Positions 26,228 to 35,568 of a stretch of 61,309 bases of DNA are shown one piece after another. The notes under the pieces are model-generated. The model did no database searches, had not been told where the DNA came from, and saw only the letters and a list, made by a program, of their open reading frames with translations. The number at the start of each line of letters is the position of its first letter. Within the stretch, counting starts at the first letter, position 1. Where the stretch lies: assembly GCA_947457935.1 (NCBI GenBank), contig CANGXP010000006.1, forward strand, positions 1 through 61,309, read 5' to 3'. A program made the translations under genes and the position numbers. This DNA comes from Alphaproteobacteria bacterium (GTDB taxonomy: Bacteria; Pseudomonadota; Alphaproteobacteria; JAJTHO01; CANGXP01).

Positions 26228-27204
26228 TGGGGTTGCCATCTGTAGGACTCTTTTAAAAGCCCCAGAAAAAAATCAGCATGATATGTAAATCCAATATTGC
26301 TGTATGCTTTCACCGCTGCAGGATTAGACGCAAATAAAACTGTTTTTTCTAACGTCGATTTTGTTTGTTTTGTCAAGGATATTGCCCCTTTAACCACATC
26401 GCGTGCGTATCCTTGATTACGATAGTGCGGCGGCGTATAGACAGAACCAACTATGACGGCTTCAGGGACAAAACCATGGATACTACAAAAGCTCCGTATC
26501 GTGCCCTCTGTCTCTAACACAACAAACTCTTTTTGTTTGAGTCGTTCTTCCGTCTCTCTTTCAACTTTTTTGGTTAATTCAGGAGAAGCAATAGCGTTCA
26601 ATATTTCTATATTAAACGCAACACGCCATGCAACCAACGTTGTTTTATCTTCATCTGTTGCATAGCGGATGGTATGAGCATCCGACACGGCAGTAGATTG
26701 GGTGACATCAAAAATATATAGCCATTCTGGTTCACAAACGCGCATATCATGCGGTTGAATGCCTAATGCTTCGCACAGAGCGTTCCCTTGTGTTTTCAAA
26801 CCCAAAACGCCCTCTATTTTCCCATCACGTTGCAGCAGGTAAGGTTCTAAGGCAGTTGAGAGAAAGGGTATACACTCCTCTTCTACTGCAAAAATCAACA
26901 GGGTATTCAGCCATTGATAGCTTATAATACCAACGAGTTGTTCATGATAAAATGCGCCTATATACTCGCCTTCAAAAAAATTTCCTTTGTAGGTAAATCC
27001 TGCTTTTGCCGCATTAGAACGTAAATAAAATGCCTCTACTGTGTAGGGTTTTAAGAACGCATCAACCTCATGGGCATCATCGTCTGTGAGCTGACGAATA
27101 GTATAGTTTTTTTGCTTGAATTTTTCAGGATGCGGCAAAAAAGAGTCTGGAATAATCTCGCCCACTTCCATCGGTTCATCTGTATACATCACGGGCTTTT
27201 TCAT
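26224..27204 (-). CDS. GNAT-family N-acetyltransferase
   Basis: 326-aa protein. The C-terminal half (about 170-310) is a GNAT domain with the acetyl-CoA motif in VIVGSVYTPPHYRNQGYARDVVKGAIS and a following LFASNPAAVKAYSNIGFTYHADF, typical of the FR47-like subgroup. The N-terminal half (about 30-150) looks like a degenerate second GNAT fold (YTIRQLTDDDAHEVDAFL, FFEGEYIGAFYHEQLVGIISY). The substrate is unknown. It lies 3 bp after glmM and overlaps thiD by ATGA, so it belongs to the same transcript. Confidence 0.85.
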   Translation of the reverse strand: MKKPVMYTDEPMEVGEIIPDSFLPHPEKFKQKNYTIRQLTDDDAHEVDAFLKPYTVEAFYLRSNAAKAGFTYKGNFFEGEYIGAFYHEQLVGIISYQWLNTLLIFAVEEECIPFLSTALEPYLLQRDGKIEGVLGLKTQGNALCEALGIQPHDMRVCEPEWLYIFDVTQSTAVSDAHTIRYATDEDKTTLVAWRVAFNIEILNAIASPELTKKVERETEERLKQKEFVVLETEGTIRSFCSIHGFVPEAVIVGSVYTPPHYRNQGYARDVVKGAISLTKQTKSTLEKTVLFASNPAAVKAYSNIGFTYHADFFLGLLKESYRWQPQ

Positions 27205-27207
27205 TGC

Positions 27208-28551
27208 TTATGCCTCCCGCCTTACTGCCTGTTCTAATTCCCCCATCACCTGCTCTAGCACCGCGTTATCAATGCACTCTACCATGATGCGAATGAGGGG
27301 TTCTGTGCCAGAGGGGCGCACGAGCACGCGCCCGATGCCGTTAAGGCGTTGTTCTGCATCAGTAATCGCGGCTTTTACGGCGGGGGTTTGCAGCACGCTT
27401 TTATCAATGCCGCGAATGTTCTTGAGTTTTTGCGGCACCGCTGAGAACACTTGGCACACATCGCTCGCTTTTTTGTTCGTGCTCACCAATACGGCGAGGA
27501 CTTGGAGCGCGGCTGTAAGCCCATCGCCTGTGGTGGTGTGATCGCCTAACACAATATGCCCCGATTGCTCGCCGCCGACATTAAAGCCCTCACGCCGCAT
27601 TTTCTCGACAACATGGCGATCGCCCACAGGGGTGCGGTGCAGCGTGATACCAAGGTTTTTGAGATAGAGTTCCAAGCCTAAATTAGACATCACCGTGCTG
27701 ACAATACCATCATGCTTTAAGTTCCCCTGTTGCTGCCAATGGCGGGCGATGAGTCCTAAAATCTGATCGCCATCAACAATCTGCCCTTTTTCATCGCAGA
27801 TAATCACGCGGTCGGCATCGCCATCAAGGGCAATGCCAATATCTGCTTCGTGTTCCACGACAGCCATGCACATCATTTCAGGGTCGGTTGCGCCACAGCC
27901 TTCGTTGATGTTCATCCCGTTCGGATTAACACCCAACGGAATCACCTCTGCTCCCAATTCCCACAGCACAATGGGAGCGACTTTATACGCCGCACCATTT
28001 GCGCAATCGACCACGATTTTCAGACCATCGAGTCTGAGTCCTCTTGGAAACGTGGCTTTAACGGTTTCGATATACCGCCCGAAGCCATCATCCAGACGAC
28101 GCGCTTTACCGAGGTTTTGGGGCGCAGCATAGTGGGTTGAAAAATCACTGTTGATGAGGTGTTCAATGGATTTTTCTTGGTCATCCGAGAGTTTAAAGCC
28201 GTCTTTGTTAAACAGTTTAATGCCGTTATCCTCAAACGGGTTGTGGGAGGCGGAAATCATCACGCCTAAATCCGCCCGCATGGAGCGCACAAGCCGTGCA
28301 ATAGCAGGCGTGGGAAGTGGGCCTGTCATCACCACATCCATCCCCATGGCGGTGAACCCTGCGGCTAATGCGGGTTCCAGCATATAGCCAGAAAGGCGGG
28401 TATCTTTACCAATTACGACAAGGTGACGGTGCGTACCGCCGTTCAGATGCACGGCAGTTGCCATGGCAACCTTCATCGCCACCTCTGCTGTCATGGGGTA
28501 GGTATTCGCTTGACCGCGAATGCCGTCAGTACCGAAGAGGGAGGGGGTCAT
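27208..28551 (-). CDS. glmM: Phosphoglucosamine mutase GlmM
   Basis: Interconverts glucosamine-6-phosphate and glucosamine-1-phosphate for UDP-GlcNAc, hence peptidoglycan and LPS. It starts with [12 protein letters not shown]. The phospho-serine is Ser102 in [17 protein letters not shown], the metal loop is [10 protein letters not shown], the sugar-binding loop GGEQSGHIV, and the phosphate loop [14 protein letters not shown]. 447 aa is normal. Its ATG overlaps the stop of the upstream PIN-toxin gene (ATGA), so an essential gene is translationally coupled to a toxin-antitoxin module. Confidence 0.98.
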   Translation of the reverse strand: MTPSLFGTDGIRGQANTYPMTAEVAMKVAMATAVHLNGGTHRHLVVIGKDTRLSGYMLEPALAAGFTAMGMDVVMTGPLPTPAIARLVRSMRADLGVMISASHNPFEDNGIKLFNKDGFKLSDDQEKSIEHLINSDFSTHYAAPQNLGKARRLDDGFGRYIETVKATFPRGLRLDGLKIVVDCANGAAYKVAPIVLWELGAEVIPLGVNPNGMNINEGCGATDPEMMCMAVVEHEADIGIALDGDADRVIICDEKGQIVDGDQILGLIARHWQQQGNLKHDGIVSTVMSNLGLELYLKNLGITLHRTPVGDRHVVEKMRREGFNVGGEQSGHIVLGDHTTTGDGLTAALQVLAVLVSTNKKASDVCQVFSAVPQKLKNIRGIDKSVLQTPAVKAAITDAEQRLNGIGRVLVRPSGTEPLIRIMVECIDNAVLEQVMGELEQAVRREA

Positions 28552-28964
28552 TTTTTAAGAATCTCCACGCCTTGTCGCATTGCGGCGTTCATCAAGGCAG
28601 TATCAAATGTTGCTAAGGGCAGCGCGCGTTTTTTGGCGCATTGTAAATAACAGGCATCATACATCGTGAGATTTTCCATCGTTGCAAGGGAAAAAATTTG
28701 TTGCAGCATGGTGTTATCTGGCAAAGGCTCAATAATGATGGGCAATTCATTGAGAAGGTTGAAGGCAAGCGTGAGGTGCATTTCTTCTAAACGCTTGCGC
28801 CGTTTTGCCATCAACAACGCGTTTCTAATTTCTACTCCCCACAGTATCGGCGCAATCGCCCCCTCTGTGATGACGCACTCTAAAATTCTTTGCGATTCTT
28901 TTGTTATTTCATCAGGCGATAACCAAGACATCGTCACGGAGGCATCGAGAACACAGGCACTCAT
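28548..28964 (-). CDS. PIN-domain ribonuclease toxin (VapC-like)
   Basis: 138-aa PIN protein. Acidic residues of the active site are D7 in [11 protein letters not shown], a glutamate in [13 protein letters not shown], and aspartates in [14 protein letters not shown] and [10 protein letters not shown]. These match the type II VapC layout. The upstream gene encodes a Phd-type antitoxin and ends exactly where this one starts (the TGA of the antitoxin overlaps the ATG). The toxin would cut RNA when the antitoxin is lost. glmM follows with a 4-bp overlap. Confidence 0.9.
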   Translation of the reverse strand: MSACVLDASVTMSWLSPDEITKESQRILECVITEGAIAPILWGVEIRNALLMAKRRKRLEEMHLTLAFNLLNELPIIIEPLPDNTMLQQIFSLATMENLTMYDACYLQCAKKRALPLATFDTALMNAAMRQGVEILKK

Positions 28965-29236
28965 TATTGAGGATTCCCCTCTCTGTCACGTCCTTCGTCG
29001 CGATAGCTTTTCCATTCCTCCCAATTAAACGGACGCTGGGGGGATTGTTCTTTCATATCCATAATTGCCGCAAAGGCAGCGCGTGCTTTTGTTGTATCAG
29101 GTTTTTGCTCAAACGGCACAATACGCGCAACAGGCTTGCCACGGCGCGTGACAATAACAGGAAAGCCCTGCTCTGCCTGAGAGAGAAGATCAGAAAAATG
29201 TGTTTTTGCTTCAAAAGCACCAATGGTGTCGTACAT
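28964..29236 (-). CDS. Phd/YefM-family antitoxin
   Basis: 90-aa antitoxin with the Phd/YefM N-terminal DNA-binding fold (GAFEAKTHFSDLLSQAEQGFPVIVTRRGKPVARIVP; the diagnostic part is FEAKTHFSDLL) and a charged, probably unstructured C terminus that would cover the PIN toxin. A strong GGGAGGAG ribosome site precedes the ATG. The candidate operator at 29259-29282 fits negative autoregulation. Confidence 0.9.
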   Translation of the reverse strand: MYDTIGAFEAKTHFSDLLSQAEQGFPVIVTRRGKPVARIVPFEQKPDTTKARAAFAAIMDMKEQSPQRPFNWEEWKSYRDEGRDREGNPQ

Positions 29237-29258
29237 ACAACTCCTCCCTTAATAAATC

Positions 29259-29282
29259 AATAAACTAGATTACTGGTTTATT
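29259..29282. promoter_or_regulatory. Candidate Phd operator
   Basis: AATAAAC (29259-29265) and GTTTATT (29276-29282) form a perfect 7-bp inverted repeat with a 10-bp spacer, 23 bp upstream of the antitoxin start. Type II antitoxins bind such palindromes in their own promoter. The rest of the gap to dapE (29237-29304) holds nothing else obvious. Confidence 0.5.
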
Positions 29283-29304
29283 GAGAAAAAGTCGAGCGCA
29301 ATCT

Positions 29305-30432
29305 TTATTTAAAGTATTGCTCTAAAATTTCTTTGTAAATATCTGTTAAGTAATAAATATCTTCCACATATACCGCCTCATTCACTTGGTGCATGGTTGC
29401 GCCCACAATACCGAATTCGACAACAGGGCAATAATTTTTGATGAACCGCGCATCTGACGTGCCGCCTGTGGTGCTTAAAGCAGGGCGTTTGCCCGTAACC
29501 TTTTCGGTTGCATCCTGAATAAGGGCAATTTCGGGGCAAGGCGGCGTGAGAAACGCATCGCCTGAAACCTGAATCTCCAGCGTATACTCAGTGGTGACTT
29601 TCTGCACCTGTTCATGCAACCATGCCATGAGGCTTTCGCTGGTGTGTTCCGTATTAAAGCGAATGTTAAATTGTGCTTTTGCCGTGGCAGGGATGATGTT
29701 GGTGACTTTATTGCCCACATCCACGCTGGTGATTTCCAGATTAGACGGTTGGAAAAATTCGTTGCCGCTATCAAGTGGCTGTGCAAGGAAGTTTTGCAAT
29801 GCTTGCAGCAACAACGGAATGGGGTTTTTGGCGCGTTCGGGATAGGCGGCGTGCCCCTGTTTGCCGTGGATGGTGAGATAGCCATTCAGACTGCCGCGCC
29901 GTCCGTTTTTAATCATTTCGCCTAAGAAACTCGGGTTGGTGGGTTCGCCCACAAGGCAAAAATCGAGTTTTTCGCCTTTTTCTGCGAGCCATTCCAACAC
30001 TTTTTTCGTGCCGTTTATGGCGATGCCTTCTTCGTCTCCTGTAATGAGGAAACTAATTGAGCCGTTAAAAGTTTTTTTGCTTTCAAGAAAATTTGCCGTT
30101 GCACTGATAAAGGCGGCAATGGCGGCTTTCATGTCGGCAGCACCGCGACCATAAAGAACATTGCCGTGTATTTCTGCTGCAAACGGGTTGCTTTGCCATG
30201 CTGTTGCATCGCCCACAGGCACCACATCCGTATGCCCCGCAAAGCAAAAATTGGGTTGCGCTGTGCCAAAACGCGCATAGAGGTTATCCACATCCTCAAA
30301 CTTCAAGCGGTGGCAGGTAAAGCCAAGTTGTTCGAGGGATTGCTCAACAATATCCAACGCGCCTGCATCAACGGGGGTGACGCTGGGGCAGCGGATGAGG
30401 TCTTGCGTGAGGGTGAGGGGGTTGAATAGCAT
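29305..30432 (-). CDS. dapE: Succinyl-diaminopimelate desuccinylase DapE
   Basis: M20 metallopeptidase-fold hydrolase that releases succinate from N-succinyl-LL-diaminopimelate. It has the metal/active motifs FAGHTDVVPVGD, YGRGAADMKAAIAAFI, ITGDEEG with the catalytic glutamate, and a C-terminal GGTSDARFI and EFGIVGATMHQVNE. 375 aa is normal. It completes, with dapD at 17 kb, the succinylase pathway. It is divergent from brnTA with a gap of 77 bp. Confidence 0.97.
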   Translation of the reverse strand: MLFNPLTLTQDLIRCPSVTPVDAGALDIVEQSLEQLGFTCHRLKFEDVDNLYARFGTAQPNFCFAGHTDVVPVGDATAWQSNPFAAEIHGNVLYGRGAADMKAAIAAFISATANFLESKKTFNGSISFLITGDEEGIAINGTKKVLEWLAEKGEKLDFCLVGEPTNPSFLGEMIKNGRRGSLNGYLTIHGKQGHAAYPERAKNPIPLLLQALQNFLAQPLDSGNEFFQPSNLEITSVDVGNKVTNIIPATAKAQFNIRFNTEHTSESLMAWLHEQVQKVTTEYTLEIQVSGDAFLTPPCPEIALIQDATEKVTGKRPALSTTGGTSDARFIKNYCPVVEFGIVGATMHQVNEAVYVEDIYYLTDIYKEILEQYFK

Positions 30433-30485
30433 TCTTTTTTCCTGTTAAAAGAAGTGAAGTATTGTACTCTATTCTCCCTTTGTTT

Positions 30486-30498
30486 TCGCTTCAAGCGA
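30486..30498. promoter_or_regulatory. Candidate BrnA operator
   Basis: TCGCTT-C-AAGCGA is a perfect palindrome located 12 bp before the brnT start codon and inside the dapE/brnT divergent promoter region. BrnA autorepression through palindromes is established for the family, so this is a plausible site, possibly affecting dapE as well. Confidence 0.45.
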
Positions 30499-30509
30499 GA
30501 AGTTGCATT

Positions 30510-30806
30510 ATGGATAGAAATGGTATAGTATTTGAATATGATTACGCGAAGAGTACCAGCAATAAAAGCAAGCATGCCATTAATTTTGAAGAGGTACAGG
30601 TATTGTGGGAAGATCCACAGGCACGATCGTTTGAGGCAATGGCGGTGTTAGGCGAACAACGAGAAGCAATGATTGGCAAAATATACGATAAGCTGTGGAC
30701 GGTAATTTACACCAAACGGGGAAACCGCATTCGCCTTATTTCTGCGCGACGCGCACGGGAGAAAGAAAGAGAATTGTATGAAAAAACAAACACCACAGCC
30801 AATTAG
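30510..30806 (+). CDS. brnT: BrnT-family ribonuclease toxin
   Basis: 98-aa DUF497 protein. Family motifs are visible: FEYDYAKSTSNKSKHAINFEEVQVLWEDP (core SNKSKHAINFEE), then EQREAMIGKIYDKLWTVIYTKRGNRIRLISARRARE (core LISARRARE). BrnT is a RelE-like RNase that is inhibited by BrnA. The ATG at 30510 is preferred over an upstream TTG-type extension because it fits the family N terminus. brnA starts 29 bp before its stop. Confidence 0.92.
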   Translation: MDRNGIVFEYDYAKSTSNKSKHAINFEEVQVLWEDPQARSFEAMAVLGEQREAMIGKIYDKLWTVIYTKRGNRIRLISARRAREKERELYEKTNTTAN

Positions 30807-31029
30807 CACAGCAGAATTTGATGCGCGTTTTGACGCAGGAGAGGACATCGGCGACTACCTGAATCCAGCCTCTGCAAAAAGCCCAACCCATTTGCCGCAA
30901 CGGGTGAATGTTGACATGCCCCGCTGGGTTGTTGCGGCGTTAGACACAGAAGCCTCAAGGCGCGGTGTGTCGCGGCAAGCACTCATAAAATTCTGGTTGG
31001 TGGAAAAGTTAGAGCCATTTTCTAGCTAG
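30778..31029 (+). CDS. brnA: BrnA-family antitoxin
   Basis: 83-aa ribbon-helix-helix antitoxin. It has an N-terminal toxin-binding part with the DAGEDIGDYLN segment, then the DNA-binding part QRVNVDMPRWVVAALDTEASRRG and VSRQALIKFWLVEKL. It overlaps brnT by 29 bp, which indicates coupled translation. The 3' end overlaps by 8 bp the end of the minus-strand glycosyltransferase gene. Confidence 0.92.
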   Translation: MKKQTPQPISTAEFDARFDAGEDIGDYLNPASAKSPTHLPQRVNVDMPRWVVAALDTEASRRGVSRQALIKFWLVEKLEPFSS

Positions 31030-32206
31030 AAAATAGTTTCTCATACGCGCCTAACAACTTTGGCACTTCATATTGCCACTCGAACAACTCCACCACGCGT
31101 TTGCGTCCAATTTCGCCCATTTCCGCACGTTTTTCAGGATTATCCAACAGCGCAACGATATGATTTGCCATGTCAACCGCATCATTGGGTTTGGCGTACA
31201 CAGAGGCATCAGCAGCAGAGAACTTACCCTCTGCTAAGTCAAACTGCACAATCGGTTTGCCGAGTGCCATATATTCCATGATTTTATTCATGGTGGATTT
31301 GTCGTTCATCGGGTTGAATTCGTCGGGGTTGACGCATACATCCGCTGTGTTCAATATTTCCAGTAAGAGTTGGTCTGGTGCGCGCCCTGTGAAGGTGACA
31401 ATATCCGCAATGCCTAGAGTTTCTGCCCGTTTTTTAAGAATATCGAGTTCAGGCCCGCCGCCGACTAGCCCATAGTGAATATCATCCCGCTTCAGTGTGT
31501 TGCGGATATAGTGTGCGGCTTCCAACAGGTACTCAATACCTTCTTGTTGCCCCATCACGCCCACATAGCCAACCAAAAATGCTTTGCCTTTTTTAAGGTC
31601 AGGATTAGGGGGGAGGATTTTTAGGCGTTCAAGGGAAGGCCCGCTGCGGACAACAATTACTTTATCGGGGTCCATGCCGCCGCGTTCAATCGCGATTTTC
31701 TTGTAGGATTCATTGGTGGCGATGGAAATATCCGCTGTTTTAAAGGTGAGGCGTTCAAACCAGCATAAGAGCTTGTAGAAAAAATCCCGCCGCTTGAATT
31801 TAGCTTCATAAAGTTCGGGGTTGATATCGTGGTGATCAAACAGGAATTTTTTACGGAAAAAGAGTTTGAAAAATCCGCCCACAAGGAAAATCAAATCAGG
31901 CGGATTGCAGGCATGAATAGCATCAAAGCCATGCCTACGGAGCACTTTAAAGCTCAAGTAAAATTCCCAAAATAACGCCGCGCCATATTCCAGCAAATAG
32001 CCTTTTGCGCCGTGGGCTTCCAGCGGTAACGCGTGGCGGTAAATATGAATGCCGTCAATTTCTTCATAGCGTTTTTCATAGCCCTTGCCGATGGGGCAGA
32101 TGATGGAGACACCATAACCGTTGGCTTTGAGCGTGGTTGCTTCTTGCCACACGCGCCTGTCAAACGGTACGGGGAGATTTTCAACAATGATGAGGATTTT
32201 TTTCAT
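31022..32206 (-). CDS. Glycosyltransferase family 4
   Basis: GT-B fold transferase, 394 aa from the chosen start. N-terminal MKKILIIVENLPVPFDRRVWQEA, a central GYVGVMGQQEGIEYLLEAAHYI, and the C-terminal nucleotide-sugar site ADVCVNPDEFNPMNDKSTMNKIMEYMALGKPIVQF (core NKIMEYMALGKPIV) are all typical of GT4. An ATG at 32230 inside the end of the upstream gene is the alternative start. It follows the AlgD-like gene by 4 bp, so it probably transfers a sugar, perhaps a uronic acid, to a lipid-linked exopolysaccharide unit. Confidence 0.9.
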   Translation of the reverse strand: MKKILIIVENLPVPFDRRVWQEATTLKANGYGVSIICPIGKGYEKRYEEIDGIHIYRHALPLEAHGAKGYLLEYGAALFWEFYLSFKVLRRHGFDAIHACNPPDLIFLVGGFFKLFFRKKFLFDHHDINPELYEAKFKRRDFFYKLLCWFERLTFKTADISIATNESYKKIAIERGGMDPDKVIVVRSGPSLERLKILPPNPDLKKGKAFLVGYVGVMGQQEGIEYLLEAAHYIRNTLKRDDIHYGLVGGGPELDILKKRAETLGIADIVTFTGRAPDQLLLEILNTADVCVNPDEFNPMNDKSTMNKIMEYMALGKPIVQFDLAEGKFSAADASVYAKPNDAVDMANHIVALLDNPEKRAEMGEIGRKRVVELFEWQYEVPKLLGAYEKLFSS

Positions 32207-32210
32207 GGAG

Positions 32211-33524
32211 TTACCAACAAATCCCCTCATACCGTCCTTTTTCAGACTTCTGTCCTGTGATACGCACTAAATCAATCACTTGCTGTCCTGCCTTGAGGCG
32301 CGGCATGATCTCTTTAAAGGCGGGGTCGCCGTTACCAATAACAATAACATCAGCGTGTTCTAACACAGCATCAATGGAGTCAACCATCAGGCGGGAGATA
32401 TGCGGAATGCGGTGCATAATATAGTCTTTATTCGCACCAATCAACTTGGCGAGATTGACGTTTTTATCGTACAGTTTCAAATCTTTCCCTTTACCAAGGA
32501 GTGTTTCAATAAGATGCACGAGCGGGCTTTCCCGCAAATCATCGGTGCCTGCCTTAAAGCTGAAACCTAGTATGCCAATTTTTGTCTTATCCTTTTCAAG
32601 AATAAGCTCAATGCCGCGCTCAATATGCACCACGTTACTTGGCAAGACGGATGCGAGCAGCGGCAACTCTAAATCTTTTGTTTTGGCAGCATAGTTGAGT
32701 GCGCGCACATCTTTTGGCAAGCATGACCCGCCGAAACCATACCCTGGTTTCATATAATAGCTCGAAAGATTGAGTTTTGTATCTTGGCAGAAAATATCCA
32801 TCACGGCGTGTCCATCCACGCCAAATGCCTTAGCAACAACGCCAATCTCGTTCGCGAATGCCACTTTCACCGCGTGCCATGCGTTATCGGCATATTTCGC
32901 GAGTTCTGCCACTTCAATGTCGGTGATAATCAAGGGGGCTGTTAAGTCTTTATAAATAGAGGCAACAAGTTCCGCACTTTTCGGGTCGCTCGCCCCAATA
33001 ACGGTTTTGGGCGGGTTGTAATAGTCGTAAATTGCGGTGCCTTCCCTTAAGAATTCAGGGTTATTGCAAACACCGAAATCAACACCTGCTTTTTTGCCGC
33101 TTGCGGCTTCTAGGGTTGGGATGACAAGGCTGCGCAATGTTCCGGGTAACATGGTAGAGCGCACAACGATTGTGTGAAATTCTTTTTTATCTTTGATACT
33201 TGCGCCAATTTCTTCACAAGTTTGTTGAAGATAGGCGACCCCTAAATTGCCATTCGGGCGGCTGGGTGTCCCCACGCAAACAAGGGATAATTCAGAATTC
33301 AGCACCGCCTCTTTGGCATCTGTTGTAGCGCGTAGGCGTTTGTTTTTCAAGCCCTCTGCCATGTAGACATCGAGGTCTTTTTCGACAATCGGTGACAATC
33401 CTGCATTAATCGCATCCACTTTCGCGGTGGCAATATCTACCCCAATAACTTCATGTCCATCTTTGGCAAAGCAAGCAGCAGTTACCGCGCCAACATAGCC
33501 AAGCCCAAAAATACTGATACGCAT
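32211..33524 (-). CDS. GDP-mannose/UDP-glucose 6-dehydrogenase (AlgD-like)
   Basis: NAD-dependent four-electron sugar-nucleotide dehydrogenase that makes a uronic acid. The Rossmann motif FGLGYVGAVTAACFA is at 6-20, the dinucleotide part VCVGTPSRPNG near 82-92, NPEFLREGTA at 155-163, and the thioester cysteine is C268 in GYGFGGSCLPKD, the same number as in Pseudomonas AlgD. MKPGYGFGGSCLPKDVRALN and the length of 437 aa favour GDP-mannose dehydrogenase over UDP-glucose dehydrogenase, but the substrate cannot be settled by eye. It lies between the lyase gene and the glycosyltransferase. Confidence 0.9.
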   Translation of the reverse strand: MRISIFGLGYVGAVTAACFAKDGHEVIGVDIATAKVDAINAGLSPIVEKDLDVYMAEGLKNKRLRATTDAKEAVLNSELSLVCVGTPSRPNGNLGVAYLQQTCEEIGASIKDKKEFHTIVVRSTMLPGTLRSLVIPTLEAASGKKAGVDFGVCNNPEFLREGTAIYDYYNPPKTVIGASDPKSAELVASIYKDLTAPLIITDIEVAELAKYADNAWHAVKVAFANEIGVVAKAFGVDGHAVMDIFCQDTKLNLSSYYMKPGYGFGGSCLPKDVRALNYAAKTKDLELPLLASVLPSNVVHIERGIELILEKDKTKIGILGFSFKAGTDDLRESPLVHLIETLLGKGKDLKLYDKNVNLAKLIGANKDYIMHRIPHISRLMVDSIDAVLEHADVIVIGNGDPAFKEIMPRLKAGQQVIDLVRITGQKSEKGRYEGICW

Positions 33525-33580
33525 AAATATTCCTTTTATTAAGGGGATAGCTTTTACAGAAAAAGCACATTATTTGCAAC

Positions 33581-35530
33581 TTAAAACACCGTAAACACAA
33601 ATTCTTGTGGCTGACGGGCAGGAATATTGCCCTTAAACACAAGCCGCGTTGTGGGGTGACGCACACCAAACATGGGCGAATACCATCCTCGCAACGGGTT
33701 TTGTTGACCATTTTCAACGTGGGCTTCTAAAGTGCCTGTGTATTGGACTTTAAGAAGTGGTTTTTCCTCAAAGATAAAAGTAAACGAGGTGTTTTCTTGG
33801 GTGCATTTCACCTCAGGATGAAGTAAGAAGCCGATTTCAGCTGCTAACGGTTTTTTAATGCCCAACAACACATCGTGGAGTTGAAAGCTGTTTTTTCCAA
33901 GACGTTTGAGGGTGCGTTGATGGGTTGCGCCAAAGCGTCGCTGATACCCACTATGTTGGGCGGTTATGCCCCATAAATCTGGGCTTTTATTAACGCTTTT
34001 GAGGACAGATTTTGCCTTTTGTGACCAATTAAACGCACCAGAAATGGTGCTAGAATCGGTGTTATTGATACACAGAGTATTGTGTGCAGGGGTGGAACGG
34101 AAATGCGATCGCCATTCTTTTCCTGCATGATACAGATAAGTCCCTGCATCCACTAACACAGGGATACCATTGCGATGCAGCCAGATGCTGAGCGCGTCTG
34201 CATGGCCGTGGGCTGCAATGCTGAGATAGCCTAAGGGGGCGTGGTCAAACACTAATAAGATTTCGGTCTCTTCTGTGTCTTTTTCACGAATGACAGTGTA
34301 GCCGCCCTTTTCAAAAACACTAATGCTGGCAGGAGCCGCAAAGGATTCCACAATCCCAAACATAAACGAGCGCAAAGAGGGCACAGCGCGTGGCGGGGCA
34401 ATTTCGGGGGTGTTGGTGGCGGCTGCAAGCACCTCTAAAATGGAAAGAACATAATCTTCTTCATGAAAATCAATGAATAAAACGCGTCCTTCATCATCAT
34501 CGCCAATGCGCGGCAGGTTGCCGTTCATATCCACAAAGCAACGTAAGGCAAGCCCTGCTTTTTTAAGACGTTCAGCATAGATCGGCGCAAAACTAATGTC
34601 CTGTTGTTGTGCCACCCACAAGGCAAGACTGAAGAACTCTAAACTAAAGGCGGTGTAGGTGGGGGATTGTTCTGCGCCAATGCCATCCTCATGAATTTGT
34701 TTGAGAATTTCTACCTCGAGTGTTTTCTTCCCATAGCGTTGCCATTGTTGCGTAAGAAGAGAGGCGGGCAGCACACTGCCGATAATGAAGAGGGCGGCGG
34801 CTTCCGCGATTAAATGATTATTGGCAGAGGAAAATTTAGAGGGGTAGCGTTTCAACCAATACCCATGTTCATAAAGGCTTTGGGCGATTTTTTGATGCTG
34901 TTCGGGGGTGAAAGTTTCGCTTAAAAGCGAGGCAAGAAACACAAGGCTAATAGCGCGTAGCGCGAGTTCAATGCCTGAATTCCAATTCACGCCTTTGTAG
35001 GGTGGATTGTTGGCAATCCAATCCATAACATGCGATACGCATAAACTTTTAAGTGCGGGGTCGTCGTCTAAAAATGCTTTTACGGCAACAGGATGCAGGT
35101 ATTGCAAGCGATTGATTTCCCAAACATATTTTACATCGCCATAATTTTCAACGTGACGATAAGGAACACTAAAGCAGTAGGCCGTTGCACCCCATAAATT
35201 ACCGCTGACAGGGTCTAAATGCCAGTGTGGTGGTTGCGAAGCTGTTGCGGAGTCTGTAGGCCAATCAACGCCCAAAAAATGATAGTTGCCCTTTTGCACT
35301 GCCGCTGTGTGTTGTGCGAGAGAAAGCGCGATAGCGGCGTTATCTTCAAGGGCAGAGAAGGCATGTTTGAGGGTATTTGTGAGGTAGGGCAGGGGGGACT
35401 GTGGGGCGAGAGCAGAAAAATCAGGCATAAAATATTTTGCGGTGATTTTGCGTTGCTTTTCTAACACACGATGCAGCACTTCAGGTGCAGACATGCTTTT
35501 GAGGCGATTAATATACCAGTTTAAATTCAT
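33581..35530 (-). CDS. Heparinase II/III-family polysaccharide lyase-like protein
   Basis: 649 aa in two parts. The helical (alpha/alpha toroid) N-terminal domain covers about 40-360, with WEINRLQYLHPVAVKAFLDD and NNPPYKGVNWNSGIELALRAISL, and candidate catalytic residues in SSANNHLIAEAAALF and GIGAEQSPTYTAFSLEF. The beta-sandwich part covers about 380-640, with the family motif GHADALSIWLHRNGIPVLVDAGTYLYH (core AAHGHADALSI). No signal peptide is evident. Such proteins are regularly found in exopolysaccharide clusters with uronic acids; trimming of the polymer is the likely role. It leads the group lyase, dehydrogenase, glycosyltransferase. Confidence 0.88.
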   Translation of the reverse strand: MNLNWYINRLKSMSAPEVLHRVLEKQRKITAKYFMPDFSALAPQSPLPYLTNTLKHAFSALEDNAAIALSLAQHTAAVQKGNYHFLGVDWPTDSATASQPPHWHLDPVSGNLWGATAYCFSVPYRHVENYGDVKYVWEINRLQYLHPVAVKAFLDDDPALKSLCVSHVMDWIANNPPYKGVNWNSGIELALRAISLVFLASLLSETFTPEQHQKIAQSLYEHGYWLKRYPSKFSSANNHLIAEAAALFIIGSVLPASLLTQQWQRYGKKTLEVEILKQIHEDGIGAEQSPTYTAFSLEFFSLALWVAQQQDISFAPIYAERLKKAGLALRCFVDMNGNLPRIGDDDEGRVLFIDFHEEDYVLSILEVLAAATNTPEIAPPRAVPSLRSFMFGIVESFAAPASISVFEKGGYTVIREKDTEETEILLVFDHAPLGYLSIAAHGHADALSIWLHRNGIPVLVDAGTYLYHAGKEWRSHFRSTPAHNTLCINNTDSSTISGAFNWSQKAKSVLKSVNKSPDLWGITAQHSGYQRRFGATHQRTLKRLGKNSFQLHDVLLGIKKPLAAEIGFLLHPEVKCTQENTSFTFIFEEKPLLKVQYTGTLEAHVENGQQNPLRGWYSPMFGVRHPTTRLVFKGNIPARQPQEFVFTVF

Positions 35531-35568
35531 CTTCTGCGTACGTCCTGTATTTAATTAATCACTGATTT

